Under the pieces are notes generated by a model. It searched no databases and was not told the DNA's origin. It saw only the letters and a list, made by a program, of their open reading frames with translations. 64,000 nucleotides of DNA from Piliocolobus tephrosceles (taxonomy: Eukaryota; Chordata; Mammalia; Primates; Cercopithecidae), in assembly GCF_002776525.5 (NCBI RefSeq), contig NC_045446.1, forward strand, positions 63,266,742 to 63,330,741, given 5' to 3'. This document shows, piece after piece, positions 30,810 through 43,551 of the stretch (position 1 is the first letter of the stretch; each line of letters starts with the position of its first letter). Made by a program: the position numbers and the translations under genes.

Positions 30810-31132
30810 GGCCAGGTGCAGTGGTTCATGCCTGTAATCCCAACCCTTTGGGAGGCCAAGGCAGAGGATTGCTTTAGCGCAGGAGTGCGATACCAGCCTG
30901 AGCAGACTCCTGTCTATACAACAACAACAAAAATAATAATTTAAGAAAAAATTAGCTGGGCACAGTGGTGCACACTTGTAGTCCCAGCTACTTGGGAGGC
31001 TGAGATGGGAGGACCACTTGAGCCCAGAAGTTCAAAGCTGTAGTAAGCTATGATTACACCACTACACTCCAGCCTGGAGGACAGAGCAAGACCCTGTCTC
31101 TATATAAAAAACAAAGCAAAACAAAACAAAAA
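30810..31132 (+). repeat. AluJ
   Basis: Diverged dimer with an enlarged middle linker (CAACAACAACAAAAATAATAATT) and an (AAAAC)n tail. Confidence 0.9.
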
Positions 31133-34100
31133 CTGTATTTTAGCTACAGGGTTATTTTATCAGAGGAAAAGTTACCCAAAGGCTACATGAAGCCTTTGGT
31201 GAAGAGCTGGTAGTGGTTAACTGGAGGCAAGAAGGGCAGGTAAGGTCGCATGGGGCTGATAACTGTGCATGTGCATGTGCGTGCATGTGTATATGTGTGT
31301 TGAGGGGGTGCTCATGTGTGTGTGAAGGCACTTTCTCTTGGTCTCCCTCTCCCTGTCTTGCCCCACACAGAGGTCCTTTCTGAGGAACCCAGTGGCATAG
31401 CATAAAAGTCCCTGACTAATGGTCACTGAAGTCACTTCCTTTCTGGGGTACTTACCGGGAGGAGGCCATGTGTAACAGGGGCAGGAAGCTTCTCTCTTTC
31501 GTCCTTAGAGGAGGACTTAGCAAGTCACCTTGGAGGAGGCCCTCTCTGTTCTATCCACCACTTGAGTTTATCAGATGTAAATAGCGCCTGGGAAAACAAA
31601 ACAGGACCTTTTGTGACCCAACAAAGGCCACCGCTCCCAATATCAAATGGGATGCAGAGCTGAAGAAAAAGGCAACATATTTGGGAGGAGTGGGACATGG
31701 ACAAAGGAGCCCCAGGGCACAAATGGAAGAAGGCCCAGTCACTTTCCTTGTGAGGTTCAAAGTTATCTGGCTGCTAAGATGGCCATCCCCAGTGAGCCCC
31801 ACTTGTCGGAAGGAAAGAACCCCTGAGCCTCCAAGGATGGGGGCCTTGGACTGGTGGCCAGGCTTAACTCTGGGGTTGAGGACCTAGAAGCCCCTCTGGA
31901 CCTTCCTCCTGGTGAAACTTACCAGAGCTCAGGAGTGTGAATGAGAGCTTGGATTTTGGGGTCTTGTGTTCATGGCTGCTAGGGCTCTGAACAGTAAGAT
32001 GGAGCAAGATTGGGGAACAACAGTGCCTTTGGTGGAAAGGAGTTAGTCTAGTCCCTGTGGGTTTTGAGCACTCCTGTGAGATGGGGGAAGGCCTCCAGAG
32101 GGCCATATTGGACTTCCTGCTAATAAAATCTTGTGGAGCTCAAGCAACTAATGGGGAAAAAATTTGACCATAGTTTTTACCTTAAGCTGGTGGAGGGACC
32201 ACACAAGTTACATGCAGTTCTCAAGTTATTTGGTTCTCTAGTTCCAGAGGTGGGGCAGGATGAGGGGGACCAGGAAAGTATATTATTCCTTTTTGCACCC
32301 AAGCCAGCTCAAGACAACCCTGGGGAATGGGAGGGAGTCTCTAGGCCTCTTTCCTTACTTAGGTTTCCTTCATGGGTCCCCTTCAAGAGCCACTCCTCAT
32401 CTTCGGGATTCCACTATGGCCCCTTGCCTAGGTCTACAGCCCATGATAGTACTCCAATGCTCAGGCTATTTCCTGTTCACTCTCTCTACAAAGCTTATCC
32501 AGCCTGGGTCCAGGTTCCTCCGTTCCCCATTAGGAGCACTGAGCTCAGCTAATAGACCAAATTGACCAAAGGAGCTGATGACAACAGTTGGTTAATCCAG
32601 CCACTAAGGGCTTCTCATGCAACCCTTCCCTGACTCCATTCACATTTCACCAAGGATCACAGTTACTCCAAAGGCACAACAATCTGAGCAAAAGGTTGCT
32701 GGAATGTACTGCTTCAACAGCCTTTCAGCTCTGTTGTGCAAAGAAGGTGTAATTCTACTGGTGGAATTTTAGGCACTTTGAAAGAATGTTTGGGAAAATA
32801 GTTTCTTGCAAATAGGCAACCTTTGCTCACCCACAGAGAAGACAGCATTTTCTGCTTACACATGAGGGAGCCCACGTGAGGCCCAGTTCCAGCTGTGACC
32901 TTCCGTTCCACTCCTTAGGCCAAGACGTTAAATTCAGATCACCCATTAGTTCAGAAGCAGGTTAGACCAGTCACCATGAGCATGTGCCTGCTCAACCAAA
33001 CTTGTTGTGCAAAAGGAATCTTTAGTCTGCAATGTTTTGCACACCCAGCACACAAATTAAAACATTTCTTCTTGACTACACTTGAAAGGAAAAGAAAGAA
33101 AAGCAGGATAAAGGGCAAGATAAGAGAAGACAGCAAGTGCCGAGGAACTGAATCCTATCAGCCACCAAACCTTCATTTAAGCAGCCTGCTCATCTATGAC
33201 CTACATTTATGAATTCTTTCTTGCAACCAACCAATCAACCTTCATTCAACTAATCAGTGAATGAACCAGTCTTCATTCAGTCAAGCATTCTGTATTTATT
33301 GGAACTACTAATTTCATTCATTCATTCACTTTCTCTAACAAATCAACCTTCATTCAACCAACAAAAGAATAAGTAGTTATTCATTCTTCATTTATTCAAC
33401 TAAGTATTCCAAATATCAAATCTCAGGGCTGCAAGAGACCTCAAAGACCTCAAAGTTCAACTGACTGCAACCTTATAGGAATTCTGTCCATTACAACCTT
33501 GCCAAAATACATAGCTCATTACCTTCAAAGTTTGCCTGGTCTGTTATGGAGCAGCTCTGACTGTGAGAAAAGTATTTTAAAAGCTGAAATGGAGTCTGCT
33601 CTCCTTGTAACATCCATATCTGGTTCTGATACTTCCTTCCAGGCCACCAGTAACAGCTCAGCTTCTGTGCTTGGAGACCTTGTCTGCAGGTAAAGATGGA
33701 GATTATGTCCTCTGCAGCCCCTTCTCTCCCTCCCCTGTCCCTATGGGTGATGTTCCCTTGTTTTTCTAGCCTCTCTCCTCTGGTCAGGAAGGTACCACTC
33801 AGTCCAGGGCTTTCTCCTGGTTTGGGATTTGGAATGGGAGCCCACATTCTAAGTGTGATGTGGTAAGGGGACAGTCACCCCCAGTTCTGAATGGACCAAG
33901 CTCCAGAGTGTTTGTCATGCCAGCCATTTTGCTCAAGGGCTTTCCTCTCACCCGGTTCCACAAGCCTCCACCTCCCTTATCTACCGCTGAATGCCTCAGG
34001 GCAGCTAAGCTATGGACTTGCTGGAGATTTCAGAGTTGGTCCAACCCAAAAAGCTCAGGTCCCAAACTGGAAGACAGGGATTAAGTGGGCCAGCCATTCA

Positions 34101-34399
34101 TTCCTCTGAGGAATTTGAACCTGAGATCTAAGGAGGAAGCTAAGCCGTTGGAAGCAGAAGGTGAAGGAGGAAGACTCAGAAAAGAGGGAGTGGGTAGGTG
34201 CCTGAGTCAGTGCAGGCCATGAGAAAGCAGAAGCTGAGCTGGGGCAAGGGACAGGAGGGATCCACTGCATCCGTAGAGTTGTGGGAGCAAATGACAGCAC
34301 AAAATGACCAATTTGAACAGAAAAATAATGTGTTAAAAGGACTCTGGGTAATTTGCATAAACTGATCTCCAGTTAAGGGGGTGATTTAGCAGTGTGTTA
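31133..34399. other. Long intergenic stretch without a gene
   Basis: About 3.3 kb, mostly single-copy. A GT-rich tract lies at 31264-31323. At 33233-33250 and 33341-33358 the 18-mer AATCAACCTTCATTCAAC is repeated in a region of ATTC-rich, reversed L2-terminus character. 33420-33500 resembles a reversed old SINE (GGGCTGCAAGAGACCTC). The 139-codon frame at 32133-32552 has no recognisable domain. Confidence 0.45.
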
Positions 34400-34610
34400 T
34401 GTATTTGGTTCTAAAGAATTATAACACATGACAGGAAAAAAATATGTTTCAGAAAATGTAGGTAATTCTATAAAGTGATGAATACGTTAATTAGCTTGAT
34501 TGTGGTAAGCATTTCACAATGTGTACCTATGTAAAAATATCACATTGTACACCTTGATTATATATACATTTTATTTCTCAATTATACCTCAGTAAAGCTG
34601 GAAAAAATAT
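34400..34610 (+). repeat. L1 3' UTR fragment
   Basis: GTTAATTAGCTTGATTGTGG, ATCACATTGTACACCTTG and CAATTATACCTCAGTAAAGC are the L1 3' terminus, followed by a short A-rich tail. Confidence 0.82.
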
Positions 34611-35321
34611 GGCTTCAAATTAATATTTTTCCTTCTGGGTACATAATTTTAAAAAAGTATTTGATGTTGTAATTATAAATATAATATAAAAAATTTACCA
34701 TATAAAATTATATATTTTTATTGTATATTTATAATTTTTATATTGTATATTTTATATTGTAATTTGACATCCATGTCATGTACAATGATTTAAAAATCAA
34801 GTCATTGTTCTCATATATAACAAAAATTCAGATCTGAAATTATATAATGATATTACCATAATGAAAAGAAAATTTGCAACTTCCTCCATGCCTTTTAAGG
34901 AAAATATACCTAGGTAGGTTGCAGGGTTTTGGTTTGCTGAGAATGAAGTCTTGTTCAGGGTCAGGGTGATGGCCTTTCCTATGCTAGATCACAGCCTTAT
35001 ATATCACAGGTAAGAAAGAGAACCCCAGAGCTAATTGTGCTATAAAAAAAAGGTAGTGTGGGGAGAGGGCAGGAAAGGTGGAGGTGGGGGTCACTGGAGA
35101 GGAGAGGAGCCTGGGGTTGCTTGAGAGGAGAGAGAGTTGCTGTGGACTGTTTGATGTAAAACACTCCTCCATCTCTAGACAGGAATCTACAATACAATAA
35201 CCATTCCTCAATAAGGCCTTGAGGTAAAGATTTATTTTGGGGCAGTTCTAAGAGAAGTGCTGAGTCTCGCTCTTTGGTGAGGGGTGTAAATGGAGGCACA
35301 CACCTAGACTGCATTTTAGGA
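34611..35321. other. AT-rich tract and single-copy sequence
   Basis: 34670-34770 is almost pure A+T with repeated TATATTTTTATTGTATAT-like motifs. The rest shows no feature. Confidence 0.55.
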
Positions 35322-35332
35322 TCCTGCCCAAG

Positions 35333-35636
35333 GTTTTGTTGTTTTTTGTTTTGAGACAGAGTCTCACTCTGTCCCCCAGGCTGGAGTGCAGTGGTGCAAT
35401 CTCGGCTCACTGCAACCTCTGCCTCTGGGGTTCAAGCCATTCTGGTGCTTCAGCCTCCCAAGTAGATTACAGGCGTGTGCCACTATGCCCAGCTATTTTT
35501 TGTATTTTTAGTAGAGAAGGGGTTTCACCATGTTGGCCAGGCTAGTCTCGAACTCCTGACCTCAAGTGATCCACCTGCCTCAGCCTCCCAAAGTGCTGGG
35601 GTTATGGTATTACAGGTGTGACCCACCGTGCCCAGC
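35333..35636 (-). repeat. AluS-type element
   Basis: Reverse Alu. The target duplication TCCTGCCCAAG is perfect (35322-35332 and 35637-35647). A small GTTATGGTATTACAG duplication lies near the 5' end. Confidence 0.94.
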
Positions 35637-35859
35637 TCCTGCCCAAGTTTTTTGATGGCCATTCAATTCTCCACTGAAACTGGGTATTAATTATTACCCT
35701 ATGTAAAGAACCAAATGTGAGCCTCCCTCTCCATCACTGCCAAATTACCAGGGCAGGCCGATCCAGCTGAAACAGAGTTGGTGTTGGAATGTTTCCCCAA
35801 AGCAAGGGGGAAGTTATATCTTTGAGGTCAGCATTCTGACCTAAGAATGAATTTTTCAG

Positions 35860-36300
35860 AAGGTGTATTAATTAGGATTCTTTGGGCTGCAAATCATGGA
35901 AATTCATCTCTAGTATGTTAAGGAAATCAAATAAAGCCCAAACATAAAAGGGGATTTTGGAATTATTGGCTCACATAATATGAAACCCAGGAGTATGGCT
36001 AGCTTCAGGTATGGCTAGATCCAGGCACACAGGTTAAGTCACCAGGAATCTATCTCCATCTCACCACTCTCTCTTCCTCTGTGTTGGCTTCCCTCTCAAG
36101 TTACTCTCCCCATGTGGCAGAAAAGTAACTTCCCAAGAGTTGCATCTTGACATCATCAGCCCTGCTAGAAAATGTCGACCTTCCCAGTAGTTCTGGGGAA
36201 AGTACCAGTCTCATGTAGGTAACTGGATTATTTCTCCAACTCTGGAGTTGGGAATGTGGGGTCTACCACATAGGAACTCCTTGAACTGAGAGTAGAGATG
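35860..36300. repeat. Ancient interspersed repeat, family not assigned
   Basis: AATTAGGATTCTTTGGGCTGC, TTATTGGCTCACATAATATG, CTGTGTTGGCTTCCCTCTC match a widespread old mammalian repeat that I recognise by wording but cannot name. A related 3' piece (TCACTGTGGCTGAAGGATGG) is at 39990-40080. Confidence 0.5.
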
Positions 36301-37084
36301 GGAAAGTCTCTCAAAGGAAATCAAGGTGCTGATAGCAGAAATGAGAGTGGCAAAACAGCAGTCAGTGAAAAATGAGGACACGTACCCTGTGCAGTGAGCT
36401 CAGGGACTGATGTCAAAAAAAACCCAAACTTCCTTATGTGACCCAGGCTCAAAACTGATATTTAATCCAGCTTTGAAGGACACATGATTTATTAAGAAAC
36501 CAGTGTCTCCAGGAAGGGGTGAGGTGGACTGAGGCAGATACCCTGGGCTGATTTGGGTCCCTACTCCCTCTCCTTTTGGCCTTAGCTACAGAGACAGGAT
36601 TTCCTGGAGCTGGATCTGGTGCTGCAGGGCTGGCTACCAGACAAGCACTGAAATCCTAAGTCAAGGCCACATACTACCAAAACAGAGAAACTTTTGCAGG
36701 AATACAGCTGCAGGGATAAAAAGAGGATGCTGAATCGTGATTAGAGCTTCCTACTGTAACGTTATAGGATGGTGGTAGGAGAGAGGAAGAGAAGTGGGAA
36801 AAATTAAGAGATTTTAGGCTCTGGCAGCAAGAATCAAACATGGATTCAGAGCTGCAAATCAATCCCTCAATTCCTACACAAGAATGACCAGTGCCACTTA
36901 AGGAATATGCAGTGAGAAGGAGAGGCCAAGATTCATAGGACAACAGGAAGGAGAAAAGCGCTCCCAATATGCACTAAGATTGAAGAGACGTGTGCTATGA
37001 GCCATAAGATGTGCTTGACCACAGCATGGAGAATCTGGCCCTGCTAGAAGAGATATCTGTGGATGTAATTTATAGGGAAATCTC
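36301..37084. other. Intergenic sequence without a recognised feature
   Basis: Single-copy DNA. No gene or repeat that I can support. Confidence 0.45.
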
Positions 37085-37309
37085 ATATTCTGAAAAAAAA
37101 GCAGAATTCCCTGGAAACTGGATTTCCTGTGCTGGATATCTTCCATTCCCTACACTTTCCCACCCTGCTCTCTATAGGAAGATGACCACTACAGCCTTAA
37201 TTAACAGTAGTCTGTGCTTCTGGCTTCGGGTTGGGTTTGGCCAATGGAGAGGCCCAGCTGGAGATGAGAGGAAGAGAGGAGAGGGAGATTAGGGTATTTA
37301 TTCCCGCCT
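37085..37309 (+). repeat. Ancient interspersed repeat (unassigned), first part
   Basis: GGATATCTTCCATTCCCTAC and GGCCAATGGAGAGGCCC belong to an old repeat that resumes after the Alu. Confidence 0.4.
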
Positions 37310-37608
37310 TTTTTTTTTTTTTTTTTTTTGAAATGGAGTTTTGCTCTTGTTGCCCAGGCTGGAGTGCAATGGCATGGTCTTGGCTCACTGTGACCTCTGC
37401 CTCCTGGGTTCAAGCGATTCTCCTGCCTCAGCCTCCCAAGTAACTGGGATTACAGGCATGCGCCACTATGCCCAACTAATTTTGTATATTTAGTAGAGAC
37501 GGGATTTCACCATGTTGGCCAGGCTGGTCTCGAACTCCTGACCTCAGGTGATCCACCCGCCTTGGCCTCTCAAAGTGCTGGGATTACAGGCATGAGCTCC
37601 TGTGCCCA
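37310..37608 (-). repeat. AluS-type element
   Basis: Reverse full-length Alu with a 20-T tail (37310-37329). Confidence 0.92.
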
Positions 37609-37865
37609 AACTTACTCCTACTTTTTCTTGTGATACTCCCTTGGGCTGGCCCTGTCCCTCAACTAGACTCAACTGCCCCTCTCAAAGTGGCAGACTTTCT
37701 GTGACTTTTTCTCATTCCAGATTCCGGTAACTGCTCTGTCTTCTTGGCCATTCAGGCCTAAAGGTGGTGACAACTCTGCTGTTCCCCTACACTTTGTAAA
37801 TACTCCCTTCATAAATAAAACTTCCTTCCATTTTCATCTGTTTTCGTCAGAATCCTGAATGATAC
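37609..37865 (+). repeat. Ancient interspersed repeat (unassigned), second part
   Basis: TTTGTAAATACTCCCTTCAT, AATAAAACTTCCTTCC and CAGAATCCTGAATGATAC form a typical repeat 3' end with a polyadenylation-like signal. Confidence 0.45.
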
Positions 37866-39532
37866 TACCCCGACATTCTCCCCATTAGGTAAGGTGATTT
37901 CAAAGGAGGAAGGTGGGGCTGAGCTGGGCAGACCTCAGAGAATATAAGCGAACTACAGAGTTCTGGCTGGAGGAGCCAGTGCTAACTGGGGAGTTGGAGG
38001 GAATGCAGACACCACTCAGCCTCCTGAATCTGAGACCCTGCAGGACGGGGGTGGGGCAGGCAGGAGGTCAGCACTAACAGAAGGTTCTCGGAGCCAGCCT
38101 AAAGCCAGGGGCTAAAGCCCTGGGGATACTCCCTTCCACTGGGAGAGTCTGGTCACCAAGAGGATTGGCACCTGCAGGCACCTCACAGGACCCTGAACAT
38201 GTGATCAGATTGAAGAACAAACTAAGGGACACCAAGGACTCAGGAGTTTGAAACTTTCTGGCACTCATTTTCATCGTGACCAGGAAGGCCACCTTGTGGC
38301 AGATGCCCTCTGAAGAAGCTCAGTAAATGCATCACTGTTTTCCCTTTACAGGAGATGGGGATCTCAGAGCTGAGGCAGGCAGGGGCCAACCTACTGCTGG
38401 GAGGATCAACAATGTGGGGACGGGACTTGTCTCTGAAGGCAGGCGAAGTGAGAGAGGGGTCCAGAGGGAAAATTCCACCAGCGCCCCCCAGCCCCTTTGG
38501 ATGCTGATGATTCTACACTTCAACCAGCAGTGGTTCCAAATCTCCATTCTCTTCCTCCTCAAAGCCAAATGTGGGGCTGAGGAGGCAACCAAGAGGATGC
38601 CTGAAGAGGCTGAGGGGTGCCTGCAAGAAGGGGAGGAGCTTCTCCGGGCATGCTCACTGAGCTCGAACCCTGCAGGCTCATCCTGTGCTGCTGTGGAAAT
38701 AAAGTTGTGGCGAGGAAGCAGGGATGTGAGCAGGGAGGGAGGACCTGGGCTGTATTCTTGTGAGGCTGGGGTCATTTGTGAATATAAATAAGGGACCAGA
38801 GAATTCTGAAAGTAGCAGGTCTATGGAGGGGCCTGGGTCAGCAGAGCTTGTCAAGACCAGGGTATGGTGGGCTTGGGAGGAAAATAGAGGCACCCCTCTC
38901 AGTTCTTCATACTTTGCATGGCTCCACGGGAAAGAGCATAGGGGTTAAAGGAGGGGCAGGAACCAGAGAGCCAGCCGGCAGCCACGGGGCCAAGCAGTGG
39001 GCCCCCAGACCTGAAGGAGGGGCTAGGGGACAGATAGATGGCAGGGTAAAGGAAGGCCAGGCTGCCCATATCTGTGGGAGTCCTGGGCAATGAGGGGGTC
39101 AAGGTAGGATTGAACCCCCCAGAACTATACATATCACCTCTGTGGAGACCACCACATCACAGATGCTACAAAGGGTAGATAGAATCAGAGTAAAGCCAGG
39201 GAGCCCTTTCCCCTGCAGAGTGAAGTCAGGCCAGCAGGAGATCTCACCAAGCTGCTTCTCCACCCCCAGGGGCTAGTGGCCAGAAAAGAGAGCAGAGTGT
39301 ATAACTGGCATGCCATTCCCCATTCCACAGCAAGCCCTTCAAGCACAATTCTAGCCTAGCTGAGGTAGGAGGAATGCCATTAACTGGATAGGAGATTGAA
39401 GTTTTAAACTAGACTGGTCTGAGTTTTAATAACTGAACTTAATTAAATAATTGAAGTTATTTAAAAGAAAAACCTCTATCTATGACGTTTAACAAAAAGA
39501 GGAAAGTGTCAAGAAAAAATAAAAGCAAAAAA
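37866..39532. other. Intergenic sequence without a gene
   Basis: About 1.7 kb, mostly single-copy. Opposed open frames at 38327-38791 (plus, 154 codons) and 38332-38775 (minus) occupy the same DNA. Neither has a recognisable domain or promoter, so I do not call a gene. Confidence 0.45.
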
Positions 39533-39813
39533 GCAGGCAGGCATGATGGCTCACACCCGTAATCCCAACACTTTGGGAGGCCGAGGCAGGAGGAATGCTT
39601 GAGCCTGGAAGTTTGAGACCAGCCTCAGCAACATAGTGAGGCCCCATCTCTACAAAAATAAAAAATGAGCCAGGTGTGGTGGCATGCACCTGTAGTCCCA
39701 GCTACTTGGGAGGTGGAAGTGGGAGGATCACTTGAGCTCAGGAGATTGAGGCTGCAAGTGAGCTATGATAGTGCCACTGTACTCCAGTCTGGGCAACAGA
39801 GTGAGACCTTGTC

Positions 39814-39841
<28 letters not shown>
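39533..39841 (+). repeat. AluJ with a long A tail
   Basis: Diverged dimer ending in about 27 A residues (39814-39840). Confidence 0.92.
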
Positions 39842-39844
<3 letters not shown>

Positions 39845-40830
39845 GAATTGTTCCATGTGTCTACCTCAACAAGTAAAAATTCCTCAACAACCAGTTGCAG
39901 TAACACAGTGGCCACTGCCCTCCCATCTCTACTGGAGTGCCTCCAGGAACCTGAGAAAAGAGAGCATCTGAACCAGAGTGCCTGCGAAGGTCCTGAGACT
40001 TACTCTGATTAGATCATCTTGGGTCACAAGGCCACGCCTGACCCAATCACTGTGGCTGAAGGATGGATGCACTGATTGGTCAAGCCCAGGTCATGTTTCC
40101 CCCTGGAGTTGGCTTCCTTGGAACCGCAGTGCTCCCAAAAGAAATGAGAGAACTGCAGGGAAGAGAGAAGGGGGATGAATGTGGGGAAATACTGAATTGG
40201 GGATTTACCCCCATTCACTCACGTGAGAGCATAAAGTTTCTGCCTCCAGGAGAGAGTGGGACTAAAACTAAAATTTCAGGTGTTTTATAATTCTTAGAAT
40301 AATAGCCTTTGATATACTTAAAGACTGTGTTAAATGGTGCATACAGAGTAGTAGGGCAGAATTAAAATCCTCCAGTAAGAAAAGGGAGCAAGGGAGAGAG
40401 AGGAGATAGCAGAGTCCCTAATGGGTGTTCAGGGCCTGAGGGCTGGGTGGGGCATCAGGATGGAAGAAGAACAGGGCTGGGTGCTTCCGGGGAAAGCACA
40501 TGTCTGATGGGAATTTTGTGACGTGAAATTGTGAAAGTGAAAGTGAAGGAAGCCACAAAAAAAAGCCTTCTCTTCTTTTTCCCATAGGAAGCCATCAGTT
40601 AAAAAATCAGTTTCTCCTGTCACCACAGTGGGGAGACATGATGACTAAATGCAATGTGGTACCCTGAATTGGATCTTGGAACAGAAAGAGGATGTTACTA
40701 GAAAAATGGGTGAAATCCAATTAAAGTGTGGAGTTTAGTTAATACTAATGTGCTACTGTTTCTTAGTTGTAATAAACATAGCATAGTAATTTAAGAGGCT
40801 AACTGGGTGAGGTGTATAATGGTGTAAGAT
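39842..40830. other. Intergenic sequence with an ancient repeat piece
   Basis: 39990-40080 matches the 3' part of the unassigned repeat at 35860. The rest is single-copy; 40530-40560 holds purine-rich GAAAGTGAAAGTGAAGG. Confidence 0.45.
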
Positions 40831-40956
40831 GATTCAGTCCCCTTTTCCTGGGAGCACTTGAGCTGGGGAGTATGCTGACTGCTATGCACAATGTGGCTGT
40901 CTAGTCTATGAGAAGCAGGGCCCAAAACTGAAGGTCCCCAGAGAAGGCCCCTAGCC
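40831..40956 (-). repeat. L2-like segment duplicated locally, copy A
   Basis: Shares GGGGAGTATGCTGAC, ATGCACAATGTGG and the following GGGCCCAAAACT... block with 42534-42660. The base sequence is a reversed L2 3' region. Confidence 0.7.
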
Positions 40957-40991
40957 TTTGCAACTTTTCTAATAAATCTAAAATTATTTCA

Positions 40992-41278
40992 GGCCGGGTG
41001 TGGTGGCTCACGCCTGTAATCCCAGCACTTTGGGAGGCTAAGGCAGGTGGATCACTTGAGGTCAGGAGTTCAAGACCAGCCCGGCGGCCAACATGGTGAA
41101 ACCCCGTTTCTATGAAAAATACAAAAATTAGCTGAGCGTAGTGGCGGGCACCTGTAATCCCAGCTACCCCAGAGGCTGAGACAAGAGAATCACTTGAACC
41201 TGGGAGGTGGAAGTTACAGTGAGCTGAGATCATGCCACTGCACTCCATCCTGGGCGATAGAGCAAGACTCCATCTTAA
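40992..41278 (+). repeat. AluS-type element
   Basis: Starts GGCCGGGTGTGGTGGCTC. A three-base GCG insertion (CCCGGCGGCCAAC) interrupts the left arm. Confidence 0.93.
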
Positions 41279-41314
41279 ATAAATAAATAAATAAATTAAT
41301 TAATTAATTAATTC
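41276..41314. repeat. (AAAT)n/(AATT)n microsatellite from an Alu tail
   Basis: AAATAAATAAATAAATAAATT passes into TAATTAATTAATTAATTC. Confidence 0.92.
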
Positions 41315-41799
41315 AAAATAAAGCCTCTTTTTAAAGTCACGTTCTCCCTATCACCTTACAGTGTACATTCACTTTTACTGCATGAAAGAGCACCACACCT
41401 GGGATGATATATCTATAAATGAACACTCATCTGCCTCTAGGTACACTGGCATCACTGGTATAGTACAGGGGCAGTGGAAAGAGCCAGTCTCAACTGTAAC
41501 TTCTCTAGGATCCTGAGAACTAAGGGTGAGTTCCTGTGATAGCCTGTGATGCACTTAGCGGAGGGTGAGACACATAACAGGTCCCCAGTGGAGGTCAGTG
41601 GTCTTCAATCCGCCCCTAGCTGGACACCTTATAATGTGCCTGCCTCCTCCTCTGGGTCTCCCACATTCCCAGGCTACTCCTCCCTGTGCCTGGATAGTGA
41701 GGTGAGTTGTTCAGCTGCTTAGTGGAGCTTTTCTACAGGGCTGAGAACCCCAACTCTGAGGCTCCTGCATCTTGGTGCAGGTTGGCTGTGCCTTACTAC
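41315..41799. other. Intergenic sequence without a recognised feature
   Basis: Single-copy DNA; nothing supportable. Confidence 0.45.
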
Positions 41800-41940
41800 C
41801 TGCCATGTGTGTGGACAATTGAGATGACTTGGTGCTGGGTTCTGAGTTGACTCATTTTATTTAATCCTTACATCCACCTGGAAGGGTAGGAATCACTATC
41901 TCCATTCTACAGGTGGAGAAACTGAGGCTGCCAAGGCTGG
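41800..41940 (-). repeat. MIR SINE
   Basis: Reverse MIR: CATTTTATTTAATCCTTAC, then TCTACAGGTGGAGAAACTG. Confidence 0.75.
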
Positions 41941-42533
41941 TATTTGCTTTCTGTTAGAGAAACCTCCTGAGACAGATAAGACGAACAGCACCAATAACTC
42001 TGGGGCTAGGCTGATAAGTAGAAAAAACTGGGATTGTTGGGGAACTTGGAGAGGAAAGGTCACGTTTGTGTCCCACAGTCAGTGGACTTTGGAGTCAGGA
42101 GAGTTTCCAGGGAGAAGGGGATGAAGAAAGCACCCGCAGGAGGAGGAAATTGTGAGAGGCCTCACACTGAAATGAAACACCTAGAAACTCAGCCATTCAC
42201 AGGAAGCCTGTCTAGGTGGGCTGGGGACTGGGATCCATGCAGAGAGTGGGTTGGGACCATGAAACAAACAAAATAATCAGGGATTGGTGGTATACCATGG
42301 GCTATTTCCATCCTACTCCACAGGCCATACTTCCCCTCAGGAAGTAGCATTAGCATTCTATCCTTCAGAACTAAGGACTACCCACTCTAAGGCCTCTTTG
42401 TTTCTGTTGGAAGGAGGTCCCTTGCTAGGGCCTTTATGGGTCCGTGCTGGGAAGACTCAAAACATGGCATAGATGGGAGAAGCTTTTATGCATCTATTTT
42501 GTGCCAAGCCCTAAATGGGCCCTGGGGGTCAGG
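41941..42533. other. Intergenic sequence without a gene
   Basis: Single-copy DNA with short unsupported frames only. Confidence 0.45.
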
Positions 42534-42660
42534 ATGACCCAGTCCCTTTCCCTAAGAGCATTTGGTCTGGGGAGTATGCTGACCACCATGCACAATGTGG
42601 TGAGCTACTCCATGATAAATAGGGTCCAAACTAGTGGTGCCCAGAGGAGATCCCTATCCT
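42534..42660 (-). repeat. L2-like segment duplicated locally, copy B
   Basis: Second copy of the block at 40831. Shared GGGGAGTATGCTGAC and ATGCACAATGTGG are not usual L2 consensus wording, so recent common origin is likely. Confidence 0.7.
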
Positions 42661-43204
42661 CTAGGGAGACTCCCTGGCAAGACCTCCCTAGCCTCCTCCC
42701 ACTGCTTCCTGGTGGGCAGGGCAGCCAACAGCAGTCTCAGTGGGGAGGAGAACTCTGAGTTCTACCCCTGGCTGCCCCTCTAGGAGAATCAGATCTAGGA
42801 TGGGGCAGGCCCCCTCCAGCTCTGGCAGGGTAAACTGGGCCTTTCCACCCTGGAAGGTCTCTTCCAGCTAGAGGGCAGTATCTGGGCACAGCCCCTCAGT
42901 GACGCTGCTCACAGGCCTCACTGCCAGCAGGTATGATGCCATGCACCACCCCAGGTGACCTTTACAGCCCACACAATGGGTGTGATGCTGTGAACCTGCC
43001 ATCTGCCAGCTGTCCAGGACCAGACCAACCCAGGAGGTCCTTACCTCCTGGGCTCGAGCTCAGGATGCCCAAGCACAGGACTCTCTTAAGTGCCCTGGAG
43101 ACCTCTCCATGTATGTGCACTGCACAGAAGTCCTCCGGCCCTCCAGCTCAACCTGCTCCATTCATTTCTACAGAACTTCAAGGAAAGGGAAGCCTTCAAG
43201 GTGG
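42661..43204. other. Intergenic sequence without a recognised feature
   Basis: GC-moderate single-copy DNA. Confidence 0.45.
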
Positions 43205-43543
43205 TGGGAAGGCAGGTGGTGCAGGTTGTCTTGTTTTTCTAAGACCACCAGAGCGAGCACAAAAGAACCAGCAAGTAGGCAAAGGTCAGGAGCAAAACTG
43301 CAAGTTTATTTTAGTAACCTAAGGTGTGGAGAAGAAGTCTGTCGGCCTCTGGCAAAGAAGGCCGGCAGAGTTCCCCTCCCCCAAGCTCTGGGACGGAGTT
43401 CCGACAGCAATGGGAAGCTGGGAAGTCCGTGTGGCTCAATGGCGGAGAGCGGCTTTTCTAGGAGTGGGAGGGCAATAGGTGGGGCATGGGCGTGTCAGGG
43501 GTGTTTTGCAGGTGCGACCAGGTAAATCTTGGTCTCTTCGGAT

Positions 43544-43551
43544 TGACGTCA
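43544..43551. promoter_or_regulatory. Perfect CRE (TGACGTCA)
   Basis: TGACGTCA is the full CREB/ATF palindrome and retains its CpG. It is in the U3-like part of the LTR block, next to an NRF1-like GCGCATGCCC (43557 onward). Confidence 0.6.

Noticed and set aside
33233..33358. Repeated 18-mer AATCAACCTTCATTCAAC
   Set aside because: It sits in ATTC-rich reversed L2-terminus sequence; too short and too simple to argue for a CRISPR-like or regulated array.
38327..38791. 154-codon plus frame opposed by a 147-codon minus frame
   Set aside because: Two overlapping frames on opposite strands, without domain, start context or CpG promoter; more likely chance.
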